A stretch of 55,408 nucleotides of DNA from Anaerolineae bacterium (GTDB lineage Bacteria; Pseudomonadota; Alphaproteobacteria; DSM-16000; Inquilinaceae): positions 1 to 55,408 of the forward strand of contig JANQQD010000375.1 in the NCBI GenBank assembly GCA_028285185.1, read 5' to 3'. Of the stretch, positions 33,685 through 42,183 are shown in pieces. Within the stretch, counting starts at the first letter, position 1. Each line of letters starts with the position of its first letter. The translations under genes and the position numbers were made by a program. The notes beneath the pieces are model-generated. The model saw only the letters and a list, made by a program, of their open reading frames with translations. It had not been told where the DNA came from and made no database searches.

Positions 33685-34569
33685 ATGAGCATGCTCACCG
33701 TCGCCGCCGTGCAGATGGCATGTGATCGGGAAATGGGCCGCAATATCGATCGCGCCGAACGCCTTATCCGAGAGGCCGCGTCGCTTGGCGCAAAGGTGGT
33801 AGTACCGCAAGAATTGTTCGCCACACCGTATTTCTGCCAGGATCAGGACCCAGGCTATTTCGCACTCGCGCACAGTGCCGCCGATCATCCCCTGCTCGCG
33901 CGCATGGGTGCGTTGGCGGCCAGCCTCGGCATCGTGCTGCCGATCAGCTTCTTCGAGCGTGCGAACAACGCGTACTTCAATAGTCTTGCGGTATTCGACG
34001 CCGACGGTACGAACCTTGGGGTGTATCGGAAGTCACACATTCCCGACGGGCCAGGATATCAGGAGAAATTTTACTTCAACCCAGGAGATACGGGCTTCCG
34101 GGTGTTTCACACGCGGTTCGGGCGTCTCGGCTGCGCCGTCTGCTGGGATCAGTGGTTCCCGGAATGCGCCCGTGTCATGGCGCTGAAGGGCGCGGAACTC
34201 CTGATTTATCCCACGGCCATCGGGTCCGAGCCGCAGGATGCGACCATCGACAGCAGAGATCACTGGACCCGTGTCATGCAGGGCCATGCCGGTGCAAACC
34301 TCACGCCGCTGATCGCGGCCAACCGGATCGGCTGCGAAATCGGCCATGCGTCGGAGCTGACCTTCTACGGGTCGTCCTTCATCGCCGGGGCGACGGGCGA
34401 AATCCTGGCCCTGGCGGCGCGCGATGAAGAAGCGGTGATCGTCGCCGATCTCGATCTCGACGCCATCGCGCGGCAGCGGGCGGCGTGGGGTGTGTTCCGC
34501 GACCGCCGGCCTGACCTTTACGGCGGCTTGTTGAGTCTGGACGGGGACCGGCGGCCGGATTCACGGTGA
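33685..34569 (+). CDS. aguB: N-carbamoylputrescine amidase (nitrilase superfamily)
   Basis: 294 residues. The Glu-Lys-Cys triad is visible: Glu43 (VVVPQELFATPYFCQDQ), Lys116 (YRKSHIPDGPGYQEKFYF) and Cys153 (AVCWDQWFPE). These flanking sequences are those of N-carbamoylputrescine amidase, which gives putrescine, CO2 and NH3 in the arginine-agmatine polyamine route. The conserved IAANRIG and YGSSFIAG segments support this. The frame is open from 33625, but ATG 33685 matches the family start. The partner agmatine deiminase is not in the window. It is divergent from MarR. Confidence 0.92.
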   Translation: MSMLTVAAVQMACDREMGRNIDRAERLIREAASLGAKVVVPQELFATPYFCQDQDPGYFALAHSAADHPLLARMGALAASLGIVLPISFFERANNAYFNSLAVFDADGTNLGVYRKSHIPDGPGYQEKFYFNPGDTGFRVFHTRFGRLGCAVCWDQWFPECARVMALKGAELLIYPTAIGSEPQDATIDSRDHWTRVMQGHAGANLTPLIAANRIGCEIGHASELTFYGSSFIAGATGEILALAARDEEAVIVADLDLDAIARQRAAWGVFRDRRPDLYGGLLSLDGDRRPDSR

Positions 34570-34708
34570 CGGCAGGGCGCGCCTGGGATGGCGCGAAGAC
34601 CTTGACGGGCGGTGCCAGCTGATGCTCGACATCATTCTCGCTGCCTGCCGAGACCGCTTCAGCTTGGTCGAAGGCAACGGTCGAAGAAGAAGCTCAAGGC
34701 GAGGGTCC

Positions 34709-34963
34709 ATGGTCTCAGCATTCGCACACTGGCGTGCTGCCGCAATGCTATGCGGCGGTCTGGCACTGTCGGCCTGCGCCGACGTGAATACCGATCGGAT
34801 GCTGGAGAGGATGGCCGTCAGCATGTGCCGCAGTGCTTCGAACTGCGATATCTATCAGCCGGGCGGCCGCTACGACCCGCCGGCTGTCTATGACCAGGGG
34901 CGGCCGCCCGGCGAGACGCTGATCTACGATCGGCCGCCTGAGGAGGAGGCTGTTCCCTACTGA
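34709..34963 (+). CDS. Small lipoprotein
   Basis: 84 residues with a lipoprotein signal: MVSAFAHWRAAAMLCGGLALSAC, lipidated Cys at residue 23. The mature part has a short helical segment with two more cysteines (SMCRSASNC) and a Pro/Tyr/Asp-rich tail, PGGRYDPPAVYDQGRPP. GAGGG precedes ATG 34709. The family is unknown. It follows aguB after 139 bases and converges on the methyltransferase gene, 16 bases away. Confidence 0.65.
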   Translation: MVSAFAHWRAAAMLCGGLALSACADVNTDRMLERMAVSMCRSASNCDIYQPGGRYDPPAVYDQGRPPGETLIYDRPPEEEAVPY

Positions 34964-34979
34964 AGGTGCATGGGCCCGG

Positions 34980-36530
34980 TCACATGATCTCCAGACGTTT
35001 CCAGATCGGCAGACGTAAGGTCAGGAACTCGTTCATCTTCTCGATCACGTGGGTGCGCCGTTTCTCATCGTCCTTGATGGGCTCGCCGTCTTCCATGAAA
35101 TCCTCGCCGCGCGCCAGCACCGGCTCGATCACGAAACTGGCCAGCGGCTCCGGCTCCGCGGCCACGCCGGTCGTCAGAGCCAGATAGAGCAGCCGTTCAA
35201 CGATGTCGGTGGACAGGCCGGCCCCGAGTTGCGGCGCGGCGAGCGCTTCGCGCACGCGCGTATCGTGGTACCAGCTGCGCTCGGCTATCGCACGGTTCAG
35301 ACGCTGTACGGCGGTATTGTCCGCCAGTTGATGCTTCGGCGGCGTGATCACGACCTGGCCCGATCCCGCAAGCATGCCGACGGCCTCCGGCGCCTGAACA
35401 TCGGTGTCGTCCCTGACGGCCGGGATCTGCAGCAACTCGCCGACCTCACGCGGACCATCGGCCAGCGCTTCGAACATCGGGACATAGGCGCGTTCGCCCA
35501 GCGTCGCGTCGCCCTTAGGCACCTTCACGGTCCGGCTCACCTTGTCGCCGGGAACCACCAGGCACAGCCGGACCCGGCGCAGCAGCTCTTCCTGCCGCCC
35601 GCGGGACAGCTTCCGGGCGCCGCGCACGAAGATGTCGCGACGGAACTTCTTGATGTAGCAATAGTCCCGCACCGTCTCCCGCAGGATCGGATCCTCGATC
35701 TCGTCGAGGATAGCCGCCTGCTCCTCCGTCACGGTCAGGTCCTGGAAATTCTCCACCAGCCCCGCCGAGGCGACGAAGCGCACCTTTGCATCCGCCAGTT
35801 CCGCCGCGACATCGGCGAAGTACATCGGGTGCCAGTGCTCATTGATGTACTCATGGGCCAGATAGTTGAACATGTCGCGATCGGCATGGTTCTTGATCAT
35901 CTTGAACGAGGGATTGTCCCTGATGATCGAGGCATCGGTCTGCGCCAGCCGATTGACCAAGTCGAACGCATGGCGGATGCGGAAGTCGCTGCGGCCGTGA
36001 TGCAGACGGCTGAATTCCAGCAGCATGCGCTGCAGGGGGATGCCCAGGGTCCAGCCAGGCAGGCAGTTATAGCTGACATAGGCGACGCCGCCCGTCTTCA
36101 GATGGCTTCGGATGAAGCGGGCGATGGCGCGCCGGTTCTCCTCGCTGACCCAGCTGTAGACGCCGTGCAGGGCGATCACGTCGAACTGGGGCAGGTCCGC
36201 CGGCGGGTCCTCGGCCAGTTCTTGAAAGCTGTTCTCGATGAAATGGACGTTGGCGAGCCCACCGTCTTCGGCGAGTTGTCGACCGGCGACCACATGGCCG
36301 GGCAGAAAGTCGACGCCGTAGAATTCAGCCTGGGGGTTGGTGGCGGCGAGCACGCAAAGGGTGTGGCCCGCGCCGCATCCAAGCTCGCAATAGGTGTATT
36401 TCTCAGGCAGCGGCGCAGGTTCGAAGCCGTTCAGCAACGCGGCGGCATGCAACAGCGACGGCGACAATTCCGAATGATAGCCGCCGGTGTATTCGACATC
36501 GGCGACATAGCCGCCCGACCAGCTTTGCAT
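34980..36530 (-). CDS. SAM methyltransferase with methyltransferase-regulatory domain (protein lysine methyltransferase-like)
   Basis: 516 residues. Motif I is YCELGCGAGHTLCVLAA (residues 47-63), and FYGVDFLPGHV and VIALHGVYSWVSEENRR complete the SAM fold. SYNCLPGW follows, then a helical regulatory region (DNPSFKMIKNHADRDMFNYLAHEY) typical of the PKMT family known from rickettsial enzymes that methylate lysines of outer-membrane proteins. A C-terminal winged-helix-like part (about 340-510) is also typical. ATG 36530 with GAGG; the open frame runs further upstream (to 37001) into the sheath gene and is not coding there. It is divergent from the TssB-TssC fusion gene, an unusual pairing. Confidence 0.83.
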   Translation of the reverse strand: MQSWSGGYVADVEYTGGYHSELSPSLLHAAALLNGFEPAPLPEKYTYCELGCGAGHTLCVLAATNPQAEFYGVDFLPGHVVAGRQLAEDGGLANVHFIENSFQELAEDPPADLPQFDVIALHGVYSWVSEENRRAIARFIRSHLKTGGVAYVSYNCLPGWTLGIPLQRMLLEFSRLHHGRSDFRIRHAFDLVNRLAQTDASIIRDNPSFKMIKNHADRDMFNYLAHEYINEHWHPMYFADVAAELADAKVRFVASAGLVENFQDLTVTEEQAAILDEIEDPILRETVRDYCYIKKFRRDIFVRGARKLSRGRQEELLRRVRLCLVVPGDKVSRTVKVPKGDATLGERAYVPMFEALADGPREVGELLQIPAVRDDTDVQAPEAVGMLAGSGQVVITPPKHQLADNTAVQRLNRAIAERSWYHDTRVREALAAPQLGAGLSTDIVERLLYLALTTGVAAEPEPLASFVIEPVLARGEDFMEDGEPIKDDEKRRTHVIEKMNEFLTLRLPIWKRLEIM

Positions 36531-36737
36531 AGCGACCTCGGGGGGTGAGTTCGTGACCGAAGGGAAGCCCTGCTTAACACAGGCGCGCGAAGCCGGCAAA
36601 ACCGGCATTGTCCCGCCATCGCCGAATGTCTGACGAAAGCGCCGTTGGCCGATTGCCCGCATCGGCACCGGCTGCCAAACTGGCAGCCGCCGACGGTCGC
36701 GCGCCGGACGGCCAGTTGCCAAGGAGGGCGGAAAACC

Positions 36738-38270
36738 ATGCAGCCGAGCATTTCCTTCGGCATCCTGGACATGGCGGAGTCGCGACGCCCCATGGTGGCG
36801 TCGGCAGAGCCACTTCGTATCCTCTTGATCGGCGATTTCAGCGGCGCCGAGAGCCGCGGTGACGAAGCCGGCACCAAGCGACCCATGGGGATTGACCGCG
36901 ACGACTTTGAAGACCGCATGGCCCAGCTTTCCCCGAACCTGCGGCTCGACTTGGCCGGAGGTTCCCTTGAGCTTGCGTTCAGCGAATTGGACGATTTCCA
37001 TCCCGATCGGCTGTTCGATCGGGCGCCGATCTTCGAGCGGCTCCGGGCCTTGCGCCGCCGGCTGCAGAATCCGTCGCAGTTCGCCGCAGCAGCCGCGGAG
37101 ATCGCCGCCTGGGGGCAGGCCGCGGAGGCATCGCCCGCAGGCGAGCCGGACGTCAGTGCACCGGAAGGGTCGCCGCCCATCGACGCGTCGGACCTGCTGC
37201 AGTCCGCGCTCGACGCGACGCCGTCACCCGGCGCAGCCGGCCCTTCGGGCCGCGCGAACTCACTGGTTGACGCGCTGGTGCGGTCCGTGGTGGCGCCGCA
37301 CGTGATCCCGCGGCCCGATCCGCGGCTGGACGAAATGCTTGCGACGGTCGATGCGGCGATCGCCGACGGCATGCGGGCGATCCTGCATCATCCCGCGTTC
37401 CAGCGGCTGGAAGCAGCTTGGCGCGCCCTCTATCTGCTGGTCAGGCGACTGGACACGGGATCGCAGCTCAAACTCTATATGCTGGATGTGGGGCGGCAGG
37501 CGCTGGCCACCGATCTGATGGAGGCGACCGACCTCCAGCGGACGGCGTTCTTCAAGACCGTGATCGAACCCAGTGTCGGCGTCGAAGGCGGTGACCGCTG
37601 GGGCCTGTTCGTCGGCCTGTTCGGGTTCGGGCAGGACGCCGCCGATGCAGCCTTGCTGGGCCGCATCGGGCGGCTGGCGACGCTGGCCGGTGCGCCGTTC
37701 GCCGCAACGGCAGAGCCCGCGATGTTCGGGGCCGGCGATCTTGGCGTGACGTCGGACCCGGACGACTGGGCGATGCCCGGCGAGCCGGCGGATCGGGAAG
37801 CCTGGACGGCACTGAGACTGCTGCCCGAGGCCGACTTTCTGGCGTTGCTGGCGCCACGGATCTTGCTGCGCCAGCCCTACGGTCGGAACAGCGACCCATG
37901 CGAGACGGTGGTGTTCGAGGAGATCGAAGGCGTGCCGGCGCACGAGCATTTCCTGTGGGGCGAGGCCGGGCTTGCGGCCGCTTACGCCGTCGGCACGGCC
38001 TATGCGGAAGTCGGCTGGGGCTTTCGCATTGAGGCACAGACAGAGATCGGCGGGCTTCCCTTCTTCGTCGCCGACACCGAAGACGGCGACCGCGAGCCGA
38101 TCCCGTGCGCGGAGGTGCTGTTGACGGAACGGGCGGCCGCGCGGCTGCGGGTGAATGGGGTCACGCCGGTGGTATCGGTCCGGCATCAAGACACCGTGCG
38201 CATCGGCGGCCTGATGTCGATCGGCGAGGCCGGCAGGCCCCTGGCCGGCGGATGGGCGGCCCGTGATTGA
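36738..38270 (+). CDS. Fused T6SS sheath-like protein (TssB-like N-terminus, TssC-like C-terminus)
   Basis: 510 residues. Residues 24-120 look like TssB/VipA: LRILLIGDFSGAESRG, KRPMGIDRDDFEDRMAQL, then FSELDDFHPDRLFDRAPIFE and LRALRRRLQNPSQF. A Pro/Ala-rich linker (about 125-175) follows. Residues 175-500 look like TssC/VipB: ILHHPAFQRLEAAWRALYLL, LATDLMEATDLQRTAFFKTV, RWGLFVGLFGFG, LLPEADFLALLAPRILLRQPYG, ending VLLTERAAARLRVNGVTPVV where the TssC C-terminal domain should begin. The TssB C-terminal half and most of the TssC C-terminal domain are missing. The SD AAGGAGGGCGG is excellent. No other T6SS gene is present. Whether it polymerises is unknown. Confidence 0.75.
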   Translation: MQPSISFGILDMAESRRPMVASAEPLRILLIGDFSGAESRGDEAGTKRPMGIDRDDFEDRMAQLSPNLRLDLAGGSLELAFSELDDFHPDRLFDRAPIFERLRALRRRLQNPSQFAAAAAEIAAWGQAAEASPAGEPDVSAPEGSPPIDASDLLQSALDATPSPGAAGPSGRANSLVDALVRSVVAPHVIPRPDPRLDEMLATVDAAIADGMRAILHHPAFQRLEAAWRALYLLVRRLDTGSQLKLYMLDVGRQALATDLMEATDLQRTAFFKTVIEPSVGVEGGDRWGLFVGLFGFGQDAADAALLGRIGRLATLAGAPFAATAEPAMFGAGDLGVTSDPDDWAMPGEPADREAWTALRLLPEADFLALLAPRILLRQPYGRNSDPCETVVFEEIEGVPAHEHFLWGEAGLAAAYAVGTAYAEVGWGFRIEAQTEIGGLPFFVADTEDGDREPIPCAEVLLTERAAARLRVNGVTPVVSVRHQDTVRIGGLMSIGEAGRPLAGGWAARD

Positions 38271-38280
38271 CCGTAGCGCC

Positions 38281-38547
38281 ATGACAGCGCTTGCCCACGG
38301 TCGGTTTGCCGTCGTCACGAGCCTTGCCCTTGTCTGCGCGGCCTGCGGTGGCGACGACGAGGGGACGGTCGAGGTCCTCAATGCCAGCGGCCTGGGCATC
38401 ACGCTGGAGCTGACCGACGGCGCAGGCGTGGACTTGGCGGAGAAAGAGGCGGAGGACCACTGCCGGCGCTATGCCCGCCGACCGCATCTGGGCTACACGG
38501 CCTTCGAAGGCGACGACCGCGTGGTGGCCTTCTACGAGTGCCGGTAG
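38281..38547 (+). CDS. Small putative lipoprotein
   Basis: 88 residues from ATG 38281 (or 94 from GTG 38263, which overlaps the sheath gene stop). A hydrophobic signal ends LALVCAAC-GGDDEG, an imperfect lipobox. The short acidic mature part has a Cys-containing end, EDHCRRYARRPHLGYTAFEGDDRVVAFYECR. Family unknown. Lying directly behind the sheath-like gene, it is probably co-transcribed with it. It is small and has no homologue I can name. Confidence 0.5.
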   Translation: MTALAHGRFAVVTSLALVCAACGGDDEGTVEVLNASGLGITLELTDGAGVDLAEKEAEDHCRRYARRPHLGYTAFEGDDRVVAFYECR

Positions 38548-38575
38548 GGGAGCGGCCTGCCAAATTCCCGACTCT

Positions 38576-38658
38576 TCGTCGTCCTCGCGAAGGCGAGGAC
38601 CTCCCTGTCCTTGGGCACTGACATCGGCATGAGATATCCGCCTTCGCGGATATGACGA
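38576..38658. repeat. Double-hairpin intergenic repeat element
   Basis: Two perfect 8-bp tetraloop hairpins: gtcctcgc-gaag-gcgaggac at 38581-38600 and atatccgc-cttc-gcggatat at 38634-38653. They are enclosed by an outer 5-base repeat tcgtc/gacga (38576-38580 and 38654-38658). The first arm is nearly the same as an element dispersed through many alphaproteobacterial genomes. It lies between convergent genes (lipoprotein and UbiB kinase) and could also end transcription. Confidence 0.7.
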
Positions 38659-38702
38659 GCAAAAACGGCGAAGCAGCGTGCCGTACTTCCCCGTCCCACC
38701 CG

Positions 38703-40079
38703 TCACTCCGTCGGATGGTCGACCATCACCGTCTCTTCCGGCGGAAGGGGGACGTCGTGCTCGGTCAGCATGGTGCGCTGGCGCTCCGTCAGCATAGCCT
38801 CGTCGAAATCGCTGATCAGCTCGTTGAACAGGCGATACCAGTTGATCTCCGCCTTCAGATGGATGAAGACCGAGCCGAGGCCCAGCGCCGCGCGGTCCAT
38901 GAACACAAACTCCCGCGGCACCTCGATGGTGCCGAGGCGCTTCAGCTCGCCATGGACCATGGCGGCCTTTTCCCGGCCGTAGACGCCGTTGTTGGTCTCG
39001 CCCATGGTCCGGGCGCGGTCATCCATCACCGGGGCGTAGAGGAAGCTCGCCCAGACGTTCAGCACGTCGACCAGCTCGTTGCTCAGATTGCCGAAGCCCC
39101 AGGTCCTGTAGGCAGCCGCTGCGCGGTCGCGGTCGTCGGTCTGCAGGGCGCGGTATAGCTCGATCACACCGCCGACGAAGCGTGGCGGGAACACCCGGAC
39201 GCAGCCGAAGTCCAGCAGGTTGATGGAGGTGTCCGGCCGGACCGAATAGTTGCCGAGATGCGGGTCGCCGTGGATTACGCCGTAGTAATAGAGCGGCACA
39301 TACCACGCCCGGAACATGTTCATGGCCAACACGTTGCGGCGTTCCAGGTCGCCGTTGACGGTCGACAGGATCGGCTCGCCTTCCAGCCAGTTGGTGGTCA
39401 GCAGCCGGCGCGTCGAGAGCTCGGGCACGATCTCCGGCACATGCACGCCCGCTTCGTCCGCCAGCATGGCGCGGTAGAGGTTGCAGTGCCGGCCTTCCAA
39501 CTCATAGTCCAGCTCTTCGCGCAGACGGGCTGAGATCTCAGCATGGATCTGGCGGGTGGAGATCGCCTTGTCGTAGCGCTCGAAGATCGAGAGGATCAGC
39601 TTGAGTTGCTTTAGATCGGCTTCGACCGCCGATTGCATGTCCGGATACTGCAGCTTGCAGGCCAGAAGGCGCCCGTCGTGGTGCACCGCCTTGTGCACCT
39701 GGCCCAGTGAGGCCGCCGCGGCAGCCTCATGCTCGAAGCTCTTGAACTTCGGCTGCCAGCCGGCCCCCAACTCCGATGCCATGCGTCGTTTGACGAAGGC
39801 CCAGCCCATGGGCGGTGCGTTCGCCTGAAGCTGTTGCAGTTCGCCCACATATTCCTGTGGCAGCGCCTCGGGAATGGTGGCCAGCATCTGCGCCACCTTC
39901 ACCAGAGGCCCGCGCAGGCCGCCCAGCGCCTCTTTCAGGTCGGCGGCGTGCTTGGTGCGCTCCACCTTCAGGCCGAGATAGCGCTCGCCCGCCAGCCGGG
40001 CGGCAAGGCCGCCCATCTGCGTGGAGACACGGGCGTACCGCATCATGCGGCCGCCGAAGCTGTTTTCCTCCGAGCCCAT
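38703..40079 (-). CDS. UbiB/AarF (ABC1) family atypical kinase
   Basis: 458 residues. Family features: the KxGQ motif in the form KVAQ (residues 61-64, in LRGPLVKVAQMLATIPEALP), the A-rich nucleotide loop EAAAAASLGQVHKA, catalytic VIHGDPHLGNYSV, and the metal-binding INLLDFGCVRVF. There is no C-terminal membrane anchor like that of true UbiB, so this is the soluble AarF type, possibly an ATPase aiding lipid or quinone handling. The Gly of KxGQ is replaced by Ala. GGGGA stands before ATG 40079. It lies 37 bases downstream of the M3 peptidase gene on the same strand; the two are probably an operon. Confidence 0.9.
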   Translation of the reverse strand: MGSEENSFGGRMMRYARVSTQMGGLAARLAGERYLGLKVERTKHAADLKEALGGLRGPLVKVAQMLATIPEALPQEYVGELQQLQANAPPMGWAFVKRRMASELGAGWQPKFKSFEHEAAAAASLGQVHKAVHHDGRLLACKLQYPDMQSAVEADLKQLKLILSIFERYDKAISTRQIHAEISARLREELDYELEGRHCNLYRAMLADEAGVHVPEIVPELSTRRLLTTNWLEGEPILSTVNGDLERRNVLAMNMFRAWYVPLYYYGVIHGDPHLGNYSVRPDTSINLLDFGCVRVFPPRFVGGVIELYRALQTDDRDRAAAAYRTWGFGNLSNELVDVLNVWASFLYAPVMDDRARTMGETNNGVYGREKAAMVHGELKRLGTIEVPREFVFMDRAALGLGSVFIHLKAEINWYRLFNELISDFDEAMLTERQRTMLTEHDVPLPPEETVMVDHPTE

Positions 40080-40116
40080 GGTTCCCCGTGTCAGATGTTC
40101 CGGTTCCGCCAGACCG

Positions 40117-41922
40117 TCATGTGTCCATGGCCGCCAGTTCGTCAATCAATCCGCGAATGACGTCCAGGCCTTCCTGCCAGAACCCGGGATCCGTCGCGTC
40201 CAGACCGAACGGCGCCAACAGCTCACGGTGGCGCCGGGTGCCGCCTGCCCGCAAGAGGTCGAGGTACCGTTCCGCGAACCCGTCCTCCGCCCGCTGATAG
40301 ACCGCATAGAGCGAGTTCACCAGGCAATCGCCGAAGGCATAGGCGTAGACATAGAAAGGCGAGTGGACGAAGTGGGGGATATAGGCCCACCAGGCGGCGT
40401 AGTCGTCATCGAAGCGGATGGCTGGGCCCAGGCTCTCACGCTGGACGTCTAGCCAGATGCCGCCGATCTCCTCGGCCGAAAGCTCACCCTGGCGGCGCCG
40501 GCTGTGGACGCGCCGCTCGAACTCGTAGAAGGCGATCTGGCGCACCACGGTGTTGATCATGTCCTCCACCTTGGAGGCCAGCATGATCTTGCGGCGGCGT
40601 GGGTTCGTTTCGCTGTCGATCAGCGACCGGAAGGTCAGCATCTCGCCGAAGACGCTGGCGGTTTCGGCCAGGGTCAGTGGCGTATCGGCCAGCAGGTGGC
40701 CCTGCGCGCCGGCCAGCACCTGGTGCACGCCATGCCCCAGCTCATGAGCCAACGTCATCACGTCACGCGTCTTGCCGTGATAGTTCAGCAATATGTACGG
40801 ATGCGCGCTCGGCACCGTGGGATGCGAAAAGGCACCGGGCGCCTTGCCGGCGCGCGGCGGCACGTCGATCCAACCCTCGGTGAAGAACTGCTCGCCGATC
40901 GCCCCCAGTTCGGGCGTGAACCGCCGATAGGCGTCCAGCACGATCCGCTCGGCGTCCGGCCAGGGGATGGTGCTGTCGTCGTCGTCGGGCAGGGGGGCGT
41001 TGCGGTCCCAATAGTCGATCTGGTCGGCACCAAACCACCGCGCCTTCATGGCGTAGTAGCGATGCGACAGCTCCGGATACGCCGCGCGCACTGCCGTCAG
41101 AAGCGCATCGACGACACTGTCCTCTACATAGTTGGAAAGGTTCCGTGACGACCAGGGCTCGCGGAACCGCCGCCACGTATCCTCGATGTGCTTGTCCTTG
41201 GCCAACGTGTTGGTGATGTGCGTGAACAAGCGGATGTTGGCGCCCAGCACCGAGCCGATCGCTTGGGCCGCCTCTTTGCGTCGTTCGGCGGACGCATCGG
41301 TAAGGCAGTTCAGCGCATCGGACGACGTCATCTCCTGACCGCCGATCGGGAATCGGAGATCTGCGATGGTCTCGTCGAACAGGCGTACCCAGGAATTGCG
41401 ACCGGCGACGGCCTTCTCATGCAAGAGGCGCTCAAGCTCGTCACTCAGCTGATGATCGCGGAAGACGCGGACATCGCGCAGCCATGGCTCATACCGCTTC
41501 AGCGCCGGCACCTGCATCAGCCGGTCCAGATCGGCCTGCTCGATGCGGTTCAGCTCAAGCGTAAAGAACAGGAGGCTGCTGGAAATCCCGGTCACCCGCT
41601 CCTGCATTGCCTGCAGAAAGCGCCCGTTGGCACCGTCGGACATGTCCTCGGCATAGACCAGATAGGCATAGCTCATCACCCGGCTCAGCGTCTCGTCGAT
41701 CGTTTCGTAGTCCACGATCGCGGCCGCCAGGCCCTCGCCATCCAGGTCGCCCAGTTTGCCGGCATAGCGCGCATGGAAGCCCAGGGCGGCCTGTTCCGCT
41801 CCACGCAGGTCCGCCGACAACGCCGCCGACTCGCGGCTTTCATAGAGATGGGTCAGGTTCCATTCCGGCAGAGAGGGGGAAGGCGGGGGTGCCGCTTCCT
41901 GGGAAAGGGCCGGCTCTGTCAT
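40117..41922 (-). CDS. M3-family oligoendopeptidase (PepF-like)
   Basis: A 601-residue cytoplasmic zinc metallopeptidase. The zinc site HELGHGVHQ lies near residue 390, and the third ligand Glu is in LTLAETASVFGEM, 25-30 residues on. N-terminal WNLTHLYESRES and the long helical part before the zinc site are typical of oligoendopeptidase F. It would cut short peptides of roughly 6-20 residues. The C-terminal part IPHFVHSPFYVYAYAFGD is a PepF hallmark. No signal peptide. The UbiB-like gene follows. Confidence 0.93.
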   Translation of the reverse strand: MTEPALSQEAAPPPSPSLPEWNLTHLYESRESAALSADLRGAEQAALGFHARYAGKLGDLDGEGLAAAIVDYETIDETLSRVMSYAYLVYAEDMSDGANGRFLQAMQERVTGISSSLLFFTLELNRIEQADLDRLMQVPALKRYEPWLRDVRVFRDHQLSDELERLLHEKAVAGRNSWVRLFDETIADLRFPIGGQEMTSSDALNCLTDASAERRKEAAQAIGSVLGANIRLFTHITNTLAKDKHIEDTWRRFREPWSSRNLSNYVEDSVVDALLTAVRAAYPELSHRYYAMKARWFGADQIDYWDRNAPLPDDDDSTIPWPDAERIVLDAYRRFTPELGAIGEQFFTEGWIDVPPRAGKAPGAFSHPTVPSAHPYILLNYHGKTRDVMTLAHELGHGVHQVLAGAQGHLLADTPLTLAETASVFGEMLTFRSLIDSETNPRRRKIMLASKVEDMINTVVRQIAFYEFERRVHSRRRQGELSAEEIGGIWLDVQRESLGPAIRFDDDYAAWWAYIPHFVHSPFYVYAYAFGDCLVNSLYAVYQRAEDGFAERYLDLLRAGGTRRHRELLAPFGLDATDPGFWQEGLDVIRGLIDELAAMDT

Positions 41923-42183
41923 TCAGCAACTCCGTTGACGATGCTCTCAATATGGCGCACGCGCCCCAGGGCGCCAATGGCTGGGGGCAACATAGTCGGG
42001 CGATTGCGGTGGCAGACGTGTTTCGTGGTGGCGATGCGCGTGGGTAATTTTCCATAACATCCAGGCGACGGCGCCTGACATCGTTGCTTTTTCTCAAGGC
42101 GCCCAAAGGACGCAATTGCCAATGGGTCAGCTTTCATTACCTAATAATTGACGGCACACGGTGACGGACAGGGGAGGTTCGCC

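Noticed and set aside
36531..37001. Upstream extension of the methyltransferase gene to 37001
   Set aside because: It would run through the SD and first 260 bases of the divergent sheath-like gene. ATG 36530 has its own SD and the family-typical start.
37260..38402. 380-codon minus-strand open frame opposite the sheath-like gene
   Set aside because: Antisense of a gene that has an excellent SD and recognisable T6SS sheath motifs.
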